Positions 52,749 to 61,233 of a DNA stretch of 64,000 bases are shown piece after piece. The DNA comes from Acetobacteraceae bacterium. Its GTDB lineage: Bacteria; Pseudomonadota; Alphaproteobacteria; Acetobacterales; Acetobacteraceae. The position numbers were made by a program, and so were the translations under genes. The notes below the pieces were generated by a model that made no database searches, was not told the origin of the DNA, and was given only the letters and a program-made list of their open reading frames with translations. Numbering within the stretch: position 1 is the stretch's first letter; each line of letters starts with the position of its first letter. The stretch lies in contig JAIXWG010000021.1 of NCBI GenBank assembly GCA_027482245.1, positions 1 through 64,000 of the forward strand. Direction: 5' to 3'.

Positions 52749-54677
52749 ATGGCACTGGTCAAGACAACCGCCCTCAAAGGCCGTTCCAAGAAGCGTGAGG
52801 CGACGCCTCAGGCAGCCACGCAGCCGCATGCGAAGGCGCCTCCGCCTCCACGGCGCGAGGCCGCGACACGCCATTTGGACGCTGGGCAGCGCATGGTGGC
52901 GGCCAGCGCGGCGCTGGCCCGTGGCATCACGGACGCGGCGAGCGCCGTTGATGAGCTCCGCGGCTCCCTGACCATGATCGCGGCGGGTGCGGAGGAAGCG
53001 GCGGGCGCGGCCCATCAGTCGCTGGCTGCCGTCGTGGACATGGCCTCCGGCTTCAACCAGGCACGCGCCCTGGCAGAAGCGTCCCGGCAGCGCACGGAAG
53101 CGCTGCAGGTGCTGCTCACGGAATCGGCGACGACCATCGATGCGTCGATCCGCGCCGTGCAGGCGAATGCCCAGCGGCAACTCGCGGTCGTGCAGGTCGT
53201 CGGGATGCTGGAGGCGCACGCGGCACGAATTGGCGAGATCACGCACAGCGTCGCCGACATCGCCGACCAGACCAATCTGTTGGCACTGAACGCCGCCATC
53301 GAGGCCGCGCGCGCGGGAGCAGAGGGTCGTGGGTTTGCCGTCATTGCCGACGAAATTCGCGTGCTGGCACAGGCGGCCGAGCAACGCTCACTCGACATCA
53401 AGACGCTGGCCGAAGCCATAGCGACGTCGGTGCTCGACATCGCGGGCGACCTGCGTGACGCCGCCGCGACGGCCGAGGGCGAGGCGCAGACGGCATCGGG
53501 CGTCGGCAGCACGCTCGTCGCCGTTCGGCAGGAGATGGCCGCCCTCGGCGAGGACAGCGAGGCGATCCTGGCCTCGGCGATCGAGGCGGTGACAGCGATC
53601 ACCGAGGCTCGCAAGGGCGCCGAGATCATCGCCAGCGCGGCGGAGGAGCAGGCCGCGGCGACGGCGGAGGCGCAGGCTTCCGTGGAACAGCAGGCCAAGG
53701 CGCTGGAGCAAAGCCGGGATGCGGCGGATGCGCTGGCGGCAATGGCGGCCGGCCTCGCGAAGGGTGGCGGCAGCGCCTCGGCGGCCGAGGGATCCGCGGC
53801 GGCGGCGGAGGAGCTCTCGGCAACCATCCAGGAGCTTTCCGGATCAGCCAACGAGATCTTGGTGGCCATCGAACAGGTCAGTCGTGGCGCCCAGCTGCAG
53901 GCGGCCGCGACGCAGCAGGCCAGCACGGCCATGACGCAGATCGAGCAGGCCGCTCATCGCTTCCACGCGAGTGCCAGCGCCGGTGGTGCGCGGGTCGCCG
54001 CCATGCTGGAACAACTCTCCGGCAGCCGCGTGGCCGTGGGCGGGCTGACGCGTGGTGTCGCGCAGGCGGTGGTGGGCAGCCAGGCCGTTCAGGCGAAGAT
54101 CGAGATGCTGGAGGCGAAAGCCGCCGCGGTGTCGCGGATCGCGGACAGCCTGGGCCTAGTCGCGGGCCAGACGACGATGCTCGCGACCAGCGGCGCCGTA
54201 GAGGCAGCGCGGTCGGGGGAGGCTGGGCGTGGTTTCGCGGTGGTGTCCGGCGATGTCCGGAACCTGGCGCGCGATGCGGCGCAGAATGCGGAGGCCGTGA
54301 AGGACCTGCTGGTGGATATCGTGGCGCGCATCGTCCGCGTGCGGCGAGAGGTGGACCAGATCGCGCTGCTGTCGGAGGCCGAGACGCAGAAGGGCCAGAC
54401 GCTGGAGGAGCGGCTCGTCCTGGTGACCGATGGCAGCGACATCCTGAAGCGCAGCACTGACGAGATCGCGGCCATGGCGCAGACCATCACCGCCTCCAGC
54501 GCCGAGGTACTTGCCGGCATCGGGCAGATTGCCGCGGCGGCAGAGCAGGCCAGCGGCGCGGCGCTGGAGGCTGCGACCGCGGCGCGCCAGCAATCGAAGA
54601 CCTCGGAGGACCTTGCCGCGGCCATCGAGGAGATCGCGCAACTGGCCAGCGAGCTTCAGCGCGCGCCGGATCGCTGA
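52749..54677 (+). CDS. Soluble methyl-accepting chemotaxis protein with two signalling tips
   Basis: This 642-residue, Ala-rich, almost entirely coiled-coil protein has no membrane segment and no sensor or HAMP domain. The first hairpin tip, near residues 163-205, is canonical ([20 protein letters not shown] followed by [17 protein letters not shown]). A second tip, near residues 465-510, is diverged at the turn ([20 protein letters not shown]) but keeps [20 protein letters not shown]. The first 45 residues are basic and Pro-rich. It heads the chemosensory operon and ends 4 bases before cheW. Being cytoplasmic, it probably senses through partners. Confidence 0.88.
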   Translation: MALVKTTALKGRSKKREATPQAATQPHAKAPPPPRREAATRHLDAGQRMVAASAALARGITDAASAVDELRGSLTMIAAGAEEAAGAAHQSLAAVVDMASGFNQARALAEASRQRTEALQVLLTESATTIDASIRAVQANAQRQLAVVQVVGMLEAHAARIGEITHSVADIADQTNLLALNAAIEAARAGAEGRGFAVIADEIRVLAQAAEQRSLDIKTLAEAIATSVLDIAGDLRDAAATAEGEAQTASGVGSTLVAVRQEMAALGEDSEAILASAIEAVTAITEARKGAEIIASAAEEQAAATAEAQASVEQQAKALEQSRDAADALAAMAAGLAKGGGSASAAEGSAAAAEELSATIQELSGSANEILVAIEQVSRGAQLQAAATQQASTAMTQIEQAAHRFHASASAGGARVAAMLEQLSGSRVAVGGLTRGVAQAVVGSQAVQAKIEMLEAKAAAVSRIADSLGLVAGQTTMLATSGAVEAARSGEAGRGFAVVSGDVRNLARDAAQNAEAVKDLLVDIVARIVRVRREVDQIALLSEAETQKGQTLEERLVLVTDGSDILKRSTDEIAAMAQTITASSAEVLAGIGQIAAAAEQASGAALEAATAARQQSKTSEDLAAAIEEIAQLASELQRAPDR

Positions 54678-54681
54678 CGGG

Positions 54682-56097
54682 ATGTCCGACGAGGGGAACG
54701 CGGTGCTGACGGTTCGGGCGGGCGGCCGGCGCGTGGCCTTCCCGGCCTCGATCGTGGCCGAGGTCATCCGCACCCCGCCGCTGACCCGCGTGCCGAACGG
54801 CCCGGCCAGCCTGCTTGGCGTCACGCATCTGCGTGGCATGGTGCTGCCGGTGCTGTCGCTCGGCCAGCTGGTCCACAGGCCGGAAGCATCAGGAAGCCGC
54901 GGCTGCGTCGTCGTGCTCAGCCAGCGTCCTGCGCTCGGCCTCGCTGTCGATGCCGTTGAATCGCTGGGCGCCGGCGCGGAAGACGATGGCGCCACCTGGC
55001 TGGATATCGGCGACGCGCTCGATGGCCGTTTCGCCTTCGTCCCGCGCAAGGGCGAGGGCCAGATCAGCCAGGTCGTGGCCCCCTCCGCGGCGGCTGCGCC
55101 AGAGCGGGACTTGGCCTTCCTGGCCTTCGTGCTTGCCGGGCAGGATTACGCATTGCCGCTGGAGGCGGTTGCGGAGGTGATGGCGCTGCCGCCTGCCATC
55201 GCCTCGCTGCCCATGACGGACGATCTGCTTCTGGGCGTCTTCACGCTGCGGGAGGCGGTTCTGCCTGTGCTGTCGCTGCGCCTGCTGCTGGGCCTGGAGG
55301 CGCATCCGCTGTCGGGGAAGCAGCAGGTCGTGGTCACGAAGGCTGGCGAGCACCAGTTGGCGCTGGTGGTCGATCGCATCACGGGCATCCTGCGCGTGGG
55401 GCCGGACCGTGTGGCGCCGGCCCCCAGCCTCTTCAACAGGGGTGGCGGCGAGGCCCGCATTGCCGATGTGCTTCGCCTGCCGGATGGGCGCGGCATCGCC
55501 GCCGTCCTCTCCCCCGGCGGCATCCTGTCCGACGATCGCGTGCTGCCGCTGGTCGCCGCACCCCTTGTGGAGGAGGAGGCGACGATGCCCACCCCGGTGA
55601 CGCCCCAGGCCCACGGCGCGGCACGGGAGCGCTTCGTGATGATCCGCCTGGGCACCGAGAGCTACGGCCTGCCGATTGGGGCGGTGGATGAGGTGGTTCG
55701 CCTGCCGGAGGTGCTGACCCGTCTGCCGAAGGCGCCGCCCTATGTGCGTGGCGTGATGAACCGGCACGGACGCGTCGTGCCCGTGATCGACCAGCGCCAG
55801 CGCTTCGGCGTGGCGGATTCGGGTGACGAGGCGGGGCGCCCGAGGGTCGTCGTCGTCACGATCGGGCGCCTGCAGGCAGGCTTTGCCGTGGATGCGGTGG
55901 CGGGGATCCTGGAAGCCGGGGCAGAGGACATCCTGCCCGCACCGGCGATGGAAGCAGGCAGGGCCGCGCTGTTCGATCGGGCCGTGGCCGTGCAACGCGA
56001 CGGGCGCCTGATCCTGCTGATCGATCCTACCGCGCTGCTGACCCTGGCGGAGGCGGACCTGCTGCGGGACCTCGTGACGGCGCCAGCCTCCCCGTGA
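54682..56097 (+). CDS. cheW: Triple-domain CheW coupling protein
   Basis: This 471-residue protein contains three CheW-like SH3 folds: about 5-125 (GRRVAFPASIVAEVIRTPPL, GVTHLRGMVLPVLSL), about 145-290 (GQDYALPLEAVAEVMALPPA, GVFTLREAVLPVLSLR) and about 315-460 (GTESYGLPIGAVDEVVRLPE, GVMNRHGRVVPVIDQ). CheW normally has one domain and links MCP tips to CheA. Three domains could cross-link several tips and kinases in one array. It starts 4 bases after the MCP stop and overlaps cheB. Confidence 0.9.
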   Translation: MSDEGNAVLTVRAGGRRVAFPASIVAEVIRTPPLTRVPNGPASLLGVTHLRGMVLPVLSLGQLVHRPEASGSRGCVVVLSQRPALGLAVDAVESLGAGAEDDGATWLDIGDALDGRFAFVPRKGEGQISQVVAPSAAAAPERDLAFLAFVLAGQDYALPLEAVAEVMALPPAIASLPMTDDLLLGVFTLREAVLPVLSLRLLLGLEAHPLSGKQQVVVTKAGEHQLALVVDRITGILRVGPDRVAPAPSLFNRGGGEARIADVLRLPDGRGIAAVLSPGGILSDDRVLPLVAAPLVEEEATMPTPVTPQAHGAARERFVMIRLGTESYGLPIGAVDEVVRLPEVLTRLPKAPPYVRGVMNRHGRVVPVIDQRQRFGVADSGDEAGRPRVVVVTIGRLQAGFAVDAVAGILEAGAEDILPAPAMEAGRAALFDRAVAVQRDGRLILLIDPTALLTLAEADLLRDLVTAPASP

Positions 56098-57182
56098 TCA
56101 AGGTCCTGGTCGTCGACGATTCGGCGCTGATGCGCCGCGTGCTCGGTGAGGCGTTCGACAGGGATGGCGGCTTCGACGTTGCCTTCGCCCGTGATGGGGC
56201 GGAGGCGCTTGGCCAGCTCCAGGGCTTCCGCCCGGATGTCGTGACGCTGGACGTGCAGATGCCGCGCATGGACGGGCTGACCTGCCTCGACCGGATCATG
56301 CTGGAGCGGCCCTGCCCCGTGGTGATGGTGTCCTCCGTCACCACCGATGGTGCGGAAGCGACGCTGGATGCGCTGAACCTGGGCGCGGTGGATTTCGTGG
56401 CCAAGCCGGGCGGCGCGGTCTCCCTCGCCATCGATGCTTTCGGACCTCTCCTGGTGGGGAAGGTGCGCGCGGCCAGCACCACCCGCGTCAGCCGTGCACA
56501 CCGCCTGACGGAACGGCTGCGCGCGCGCCGGTCCGTGCTGCAACCGGCCCCACCGCCGGCTGTCAGAGCCGTCGCCGGTTCCCGTATCGTGGCCGGCCCC
56601 CGCGGCGCAGGGGTCGTCATCATCGGGACCTCGACCGGGGGGCCACCAGCGCTGGAAGCGGTGCTGTCGGAACTGCCGGGGGGGTTTCCCTGGCCGGTCC
56701 TGGTGGCGCAGCACATGCCCGCCGCCTTCACCGCGTCGCTGGCACAGCGGCTCGACCGCCTCTGTGCACTGCGCGTGGAGGAAGTCACCGCTCCCGCGCC
56801 GATCGAGGCTGGGTGCGTCTATGTGGCGCGCGGCGACGCGGACATGATCGTCAGCCAGCGCGCGGCGGGCCCCGTGGTGATGCCGGCGCCACCCAGCGCC
56901 GCGCACCGGTGGCACCCCAGCGTAGACCGCCTCGTCGCCAGCGCCATGGAGCATCTGGCGCCGCAGCGACTGGTCGGCGTGCTGATGACGGGCATGGGCA
57001 ATGACGGCGCCGCCGCCATGAACGCACTGCGCCAGGCCGGCGGCGTGACCATCGCCGAGGCCGAGGAGACCGCGGTGATCTGGGGCATGCCCGGTGAGCT
57101 GGTGAAGGCGGGCGGTGCCCAGCTGGTGCTGCCGCTGGACGCGATCGCGGCGCGCCTGGCGGCGCTGGCGACGGCGCGATGA
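56094..57182 (+). CDS. cheB: CheB protein-glutamate methylesterase
   Basis: This 362-residue enzyme removes methyl groups from MCP glutamates. The receiver domain (KVLVVDDSALMRRVLGEAF, phospho-acceptor Asp53 in TLDVQMPRMDG) occupies residues 1-125. The esterase domain begins near 160, with catalytic Ser in IGTSTGGPPALEAVL, His in VAQHMPAAFT and Asp in TGMGNDGAAAM. The GTG start overlaps the cheW stop (GTGA). It is complete and of normal length. Confidence 0.95.
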   Translation: MIKVLVVDDSALMRRVLGEAFDRDGGFDVAFARDGAEALGQLQGFRPDVVTLDVQMPRMDGLTCLDRIMLERPCPVVMVSSVTTDGAEATLDALNLGAVDFVAKPGGAVSLAIDAFGPLLVGKVRAASTTRVSRAHRLTERLRARRSVLQPAPPPAVRAVAGSRIVAGPRGAGVVIIGTSTGGPPALEAVLSELPGGFPWPVLVAQHMPAAFTASLAQRLDRLCALRVEEVTAPAPIEAGCVYVARGDADMIVSQRAAGPVVMPAPPSAAHRWHPSVDRLVASAMEHLAPQRLVGVLMTGMGNDGAAAMNALRQAGGVTIAEAEETAVIWGMPGELVKAGGAQLVLPLDAIAARLAALATAR

Positions 57183-58024
57183 CAGAGCCGCGCACCGTGC
57201 CTCTCAGCGCTGTCGACCTGCAAAGGCTGAGTACCTTCCTCTACCGCCAGACCGGCATGCGGTTCGGCGAGGCGAAGCGCTACTACATCGAGAGAAGGCT
57301 GGCGGACCGGTACGCGGCGACCGGCATCCCGGACTTCTCCACCTATCTCGATACGCTGCGCACCGATGCGATGGAGCGCGAGACGCTGATCAATGCCTTC
57401 ACGGTGAACGAGACCTACTTCTACCGGGAAGACCACCAGCTCGCGTGCCTCAGCCAATCGCTGCTGCCTGCCCTGGTCACGCGGCGGCGGCCTGGCGACA
57501 AGATCCGCATCTGGTCGCTACCCTGCTCGACCGGGGAGGAAGCCTATTCGATCGCCATCTGGCTTCTGGAAAACTGGCGCCTGGTCGATGCCTACCACGT
57601 GGAGATCGTCGGATCCGACATCGACACGCGGGCGCTGGCCGCGGCGCGGGATGGGATCTACGGCGAAAGGGCGCTGGCCCGGCTGCCGCCCGCGCTGCGC
57701 GATGCCTACTTCGAGCCACCGAAGCGACAGCGGCGCCGTCTGATCGCCGACCTGCGCGAATCCGTTACCTTCACGGCGGCCAATCTGGTCGATGGCAAGG
57801 CCCTGGCGCTGCACGGCGTGTTCGACGTGATCTTCTGCCGCAACGTGCTCATCTACTTCGATGATGAATCCCGACTGCTGGCCGCGGACAACCTCTTCGA
57901 CCGGTTGGCGCCCGGCGGTTTCCTCTGCCTTGGCCATACGGAATCGATGACCCGGATCAGCCAGCGCTTCGCTGCCAGGCGCTTCGAGGATGCGACGGTC
58001 TTCCAGCGCCGGGATGCCGGATGA
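57179..58024 (+). CDS. cheR: CheR MCP methyltransferase
   Basis: This 281-residue SAM-dependent methyltransferase has an N-terminal helical domain (FLYRQTGMRFGEAKRYYIER). The catalytic domain contains NETYFYRE, the SAM motif IRIWSLPCSTGEEAYSIA and FDVIFCRNVLIYFD. No pentapeptide-tether partner motif is visible on the MCP C-terminus. It overlaps cheB and cheA by four bases each (ATGA), implying balanced synthesis. Confidence 0.95.
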   Translation: MTEPRTVPLSAVDLQRLSTFLYRQTGMRFGEAKRYYIERRLADRYAATGIPDFSTYLDTLRTDAMERETLINAFTVNETYFYREDHQLACLSQSLLPALVTRRRPGDKIRIWSLPCSTGEEAYSIAIWLLENWRLVDAYHVEIVGSDIDTRALAAARDGIYGERALARLPPALRDAYFEPPKRQRRRLIADLRESVTFTAANLVDGKALALHGVFDVIFCRNVLIYFDDESRLLAADNLFDRLAPGGFLCLGHTESMTRISQRFAARRFEDATVFQRRDAG

Positions 58025-59901
58025 TGGATGACCTGCTCACCGAATTCGTGGCTGAGGGGCGCGACCTGGTGGCCGAGGCCCAGCGTGCGCTCTCCACGTT
58101 GGCGGCACGGCCGGATGACGCGACGGCGCTGGATGTGTGCTTCCGTGCGCTTCATACGCTGAAGGGTTCGACCGGGCTTTTCGACCTCGTGCCCATGGGC
58201 CTGCTGCTGCACGCGGCGGAGGACCGCCTGACCCTCATTCGCGACGGGGCCGGCGGCGTTGACCTGCTCGTCGACGCCATGGACCAGGTGGAGCGGTGGC
58301 TGGATGCGGTGGAGCGCGACGGCAGGCTGCCGCCCGATTCCGGCTTCGTCGCGGACACCGAGGGCCTGAGGCTGCGGGAGGGTGGTCAGGCCGAGCCCAA
58401 GGCGGCTGCGCCGGGCTGGACGGTCCCGGCGGAGTTCGCCGGACAAACGGGCACCGCGATCCGCTACGTCCCGCGCGCGGATTGCTACTATCTCGGTGAC
58501 GATCCGGTGGCGATCGTGGCGGCGATCCCCGGTCTGACGTCACTGCGCCTTTCCGCGCGCGAGCCCTGGGCGCCGCCGGATAGCTATGACCCCTTCACCT
58601 GCAACCTGGTCATTGAGGCCGTCTCGTCCGCAGGGAGAGAGCAAGTGGCGGCCGCCTTCCGCCTGGTGGCCGACCAGGTTGAACTGGTCGAACTTGCCGG
58701 GGCGGCGGCGGAGCCTGCCGCGGATGCAGGGGTGGCGCGGCGAACGCTGCGCGTCGATGCCGCCCGGATCGACCGGCTGGCGGATCTGGTCGACGACCTC
58801 GTCATTGCCAAGGGCGGCCTGGCGACGCTGGCCGCCCAGGCGGATGCGCTGCCGGGCGGGCACGCCCTGGCGCAGGGGTTGCGCGCCCGTCAGGCAAGGC
58901 TCGACCGGCTGGTCGGGGACCTGCACGCCACGGTCGGGCAGGTGCGGCTGGTGCCGCTGGCGCCCCTGTTCGGCCGCTTCCCCCGGCTGGTGCGCGACAC
59001 GGCTCGCATCGTGGGCAAGGCTGTCACGCTGGAGACCGAGGGTGGGGAGGTGGAGGTGGACAAGGCCGTCGTGGACGCGCTGTTCGACCCCCTGCTGCAT
59101 GTCCTCCGCAATGCCATCGACCACGGAATCGAAGGCGCCGACGCCCGTCGGCGGGCCGGCAAGCCTGAGGCCGGGGCGGTCCGCCTCCTGGCACGCGTGG
59201 CCGCCGACCAGGTGGTGATCGAAGTGGCCGATGACGGCGCCGGCATCGACCCGCGACGGATTCGCGACCGGGCCGTCGACCGCGCCATGCTGACGAGGGA
59301 GCAGGCGGACCGGCTGGAGGACCCGGCCGCGATCGACCTCATCTTCGCGCCGGGCTTCTCTACTGCCTCCGCCGTCAGCACCGTGTCGGGGCGCGGGATC
59401 GGCATGGATGTGGTGCGGGCATCGGTGGCAGCGCTTTCCGGCAAGGTCAGCATCGCCTCCAGCTCGGGCCGGGGCACGGTGGTGCAGTTCCGGCTTCCGC
59501 TCGCCATGACGCTGACCCGTATCCTCATTGTTCGATGCGGCGCGGAACGCTTCGGGCTGCCGCTGGACGCGGTGGTGGAGACAGCGCGGCTCCCGCCAGG
59601 CAGCGTCACCACGGTCCGGGCCAGCCAAGCGTTCCAGCACCGGGAGCAGGTCATCCCGCTTGTCAGCCTGGGACGCCTGCTTGGGGCGGCGGAGGCCGAT
59701 GCCCCAGCCGACCGTGTTGTGATCGCCACGGTTCGGGGCGAATTGGTAGGCTTCGCAGTCGATGCCTTCGTTGATCGTACTGACGCCGCGGTGCGGCCGA
59801 TGGGCGGCCTCCTGGCTCACGCGGCGGGCCTGGCCGGCACAACGGTGCTGGCCGATGGCACGCTCCTGCTGGTTCTCGATCTGGCGGAACTCATCGCATG
59901 A
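58021..59901 (+). CDS. cheA: CheA histidine kinase
   Basis: This 626-residue kinase has the P1 Hpt domain with phospho-His45 in FRALHTLKGSTGLF. A P2-like response-regulator-binding segment lies at about 140-225 (IRYVPRADCYYLGDDP), and P3 dimerisation begins near 240. The P4 ATPase has N box LLHVLRNAIDHGIE, G1 VADDGAGID and G2 GRGIGMDVV. A C-terminal P5 CheW-like domain is present (ERFGLPLDAVVETARL). All catalytic motifs are intact. It does not carry its own receiver domain, so CheY, CheB or the hybrid kinase would be outputs. Confidence 0.95.
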   Translation: MMDDLLTEFVAEGRDLVAEAQRALSTLAARPDDATALDVCFRALHTLKGSTGLFDLVPMGLLLHAAEDRLTLIRDGAGGVDLLVDAMDQVERWLDAVERDGRLPPDSGFVADTEGLRLREGGQAEPKAAAPGWTVPAEFAGQTGTAIRYVPRADCYYLGDDPVAIVAAIPGLTSLRLSAREPWAPPDSYDPFTCNLVIEAVSSAGREQVAAAFRLVADQVELVELAGAAAEPAADAGVARRTLRVDAARIDRLADLVDDLVIAKGGLATLAAQADALPGGHALAQGLRARQARLDRLVGDLHATVGQVRLVPLAPLFGRFPRLVRDTARIVGKAVTLETEGGEVEVDKAVVDALFDPLLHVLRNAIDHGIEGADARRRAGKPEAGAVRLLARVAADQVVIEVADDGAGIDPRRIRDRAVDRAMLTREQADRLEDPAAIDLIFAPGFSTASAVSTVSGRGIGMDVVRASVAALSGKVSIASSSGRGTVVQFRLPLAMTLTRILIVRCGAERFGLPLDAVVETARLPPGSVTTVRASQAFQHREQVIPLVSLGRLLGAAEADAPADRVVIATVRGELVGFAVDAFVDRTDAAVRPMGGLLAHAAGLAGTTVLADGTLLLVLDLAELIA

Positions 59902-60161
59902 CGGTCAGGCTCGACGATCAGGTGATCCGCCTCGAAGGCGCATGCTACCTCGAGGACGCCGAGGCGCTGACGGCCCTGTTGCAGACGGCGGGACCGTGCA
60001 GCGTCGACCTCTCCGCCTGTACCGCCTTGCACGGTGCGGTCGTGCAGGCGATCCTTGCGCTGCGCCCTGTCGTCATCGGCATACCGCAATCGCCCTTTAT
60101 GCGCGACCTGCTGGTCCCTGCCCTGGCGGCGGCGAGACGGGCGCCTTCATTCAACCTATAG
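59898..60161 (+). CDS. STAS-domain protein linked to the chemosensory operon
   Basis: This 87-residue protein fits a STAS (anti-sigma antagonist-like) fold: a beta start (VRLDDQVIRLEGACYLEDAE) and the core strand SVDLSACTALHGAVVQAIL. The residue that is Ser/Thr in phosphorylatable STAS proteins (DST/DSSG) is replaced by His-Gly here, so phosphorylation at that site is unlikely. It overlaps the cheA stop (ATGA). It may be a docking or adaptor module; its role is unknown. Confidence 0.6.
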   Translation: MTVRLDDQVIRLEGACYLEDAEALTALLQTAGPCSVDLSACTALHGAVVQAILALRPVVIGIPQSPFMRDLLVPALAAARRAPSFNL

Positions 60162-60212
60162 TGGCTGACGTCACGCGCACCGATTGAATGCGATGGACGG
60201 GAGTATCCTTGC

Positions 60213-60596
60213 ATGACCACAACTGTTCTGATCGTCGATGACAGCAAGCTGGCGCGGATCGTCGTCGGCAAAGCAATCGCAGCCCTGCAGCCCGATTGGA
60301 CGCGGGTTGAAGCGGGCAACGCCGATGAGGCGATTGCCGTTGTCGACGCACGTGCCATCGACGTCGCGATCGTCGACTTCAACATGCCGGGGCGGGACGG
60401 GCTGGCGCTGGTGGAAGAACTGCGGTCACGCTTCCCTTCCATGCCGCTTGCGGTCGCGACGGCAAACATTCAGGACGAGATCATCGGCCGCGCCCGGGCA
60501 GCTAATGCTACGTTCATCGCCAAGCCGGTGACGGAAGATGGGATCCGCGGCTTCCTCTCCGGCGCGGCGCTACGCCTGAGGACGCCGCTGCGATGA
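60213..60596 (+). CDS. cheY: CheY single-domain response regulator
   Basis: This 127-residue receiver protein has acidic pair Asp9-Asp10 (VLIVDDSKLARIV), phospho-acceptor Asp55 (AIVDFNMPGRDG), the Thr/Ala switch region VATANIQ and Lys104 (FIAKPVT). It has no output domain and is the expected diffusible target of CheA. It is preceded by 51 non-coding bases and overlaps cheC by four bases. Confidence 0.92.
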   Translation: MTTTVLIVDDSKLARIVVGKAIAALQPDWTRVEAGNADEAIAVVDARAIDVAIVDFNMPGRDGLALVEELRSRFPSMPLAVATANIQDEIIGRARAANATFIAKPVTEDGIRGFLSGAALRLRTPLR

Positions 60597-61231
60597 CCAG
60601 CCAGGGCGTTACCCTCGACGACATGGAGCGGGATGCGCTGACCGAGCTGGTGAATATCGGTGTCAGCCGCGCAGCCGTGAACCTTCGCAAGATGGTCGGC
60701 CAGCAGGTGTTACTCTCCGTCCCGTCGCTCGAGGTATTGACGCGAAGCGGTGCCGTCACCCTGATCCGGGAGCGAGAGTATGGCCCGATGGTCGCGGTAT
60801 GCCAGGATTTTGAGGGTGTCTTCTCCGGGCGCGCGCTCCTCATCTTCCCTGAAAGCAACTGCCTCGCCATGGTCCGCGCCGTGGCAGGGCAATCCCTGAC
60901 GACGGAAGAAGCCAGCGCGATCGAGGAGGAGGCGCTGGCGGAGACTGGCAACATCGTCCTGAACAGCTGCCTAGCCACAATGGCGAACATGCTAAAGCAG
61001 CCGCTGACCATGTCGCTGCCGGAAGTCATCCGCAGCAACGGAGCATTGCTCTTCGCTCCGCGCGCCGAGGACACGGACGGCGGGATCGTGCTATTCCTCT
61101 ACATTAACTTCGCGATTAACGACCACGATATTCGTGGATACATCTCCATGCTCATGGACCTGCCCTCCGTGCAGTCGCTGCGGGTGCTGATCGCCGAGTT
61201 CATTCGCCAGGTCACGGGCGAGGACGACTGA
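60593..61231 (+). CDS. cheC: CheC-type CheY-P phosphatase
   Basis: This 212-residue protein of the CheC/CheX/FliY group carries two phosphatase signature helices with the E-x-x-N pairing: ALTELVNIGVSRAAVNL near residue 15 and ALAETGNIVLNSCLATMAN near residue 115. Having both active sites is typical of CheC. It would dephosphorylate CheY. There is no CheD or CheZ in the visible operon. Confidence 0.85.
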   Translation: MTSQGVTLDDMERDALTELVNIGVSRAAVNLRKMVGQQVLLSVPSLEVLTRSGAVTLIREREYGPMVAVCQDFEGVFSGRALLIFPESNCLAMVRAVAGQSLTTEEASAIEEEALAETGNIVLNSCLATMANMLKQPLTMSLPEVIRSNGALLFAPRAEDTDGGIVLFLYINFAINDHDIRGYISMLMDLPSVQSLRVLIAEFIRQVTGEDD

Positions 61232-61233
61232 TC

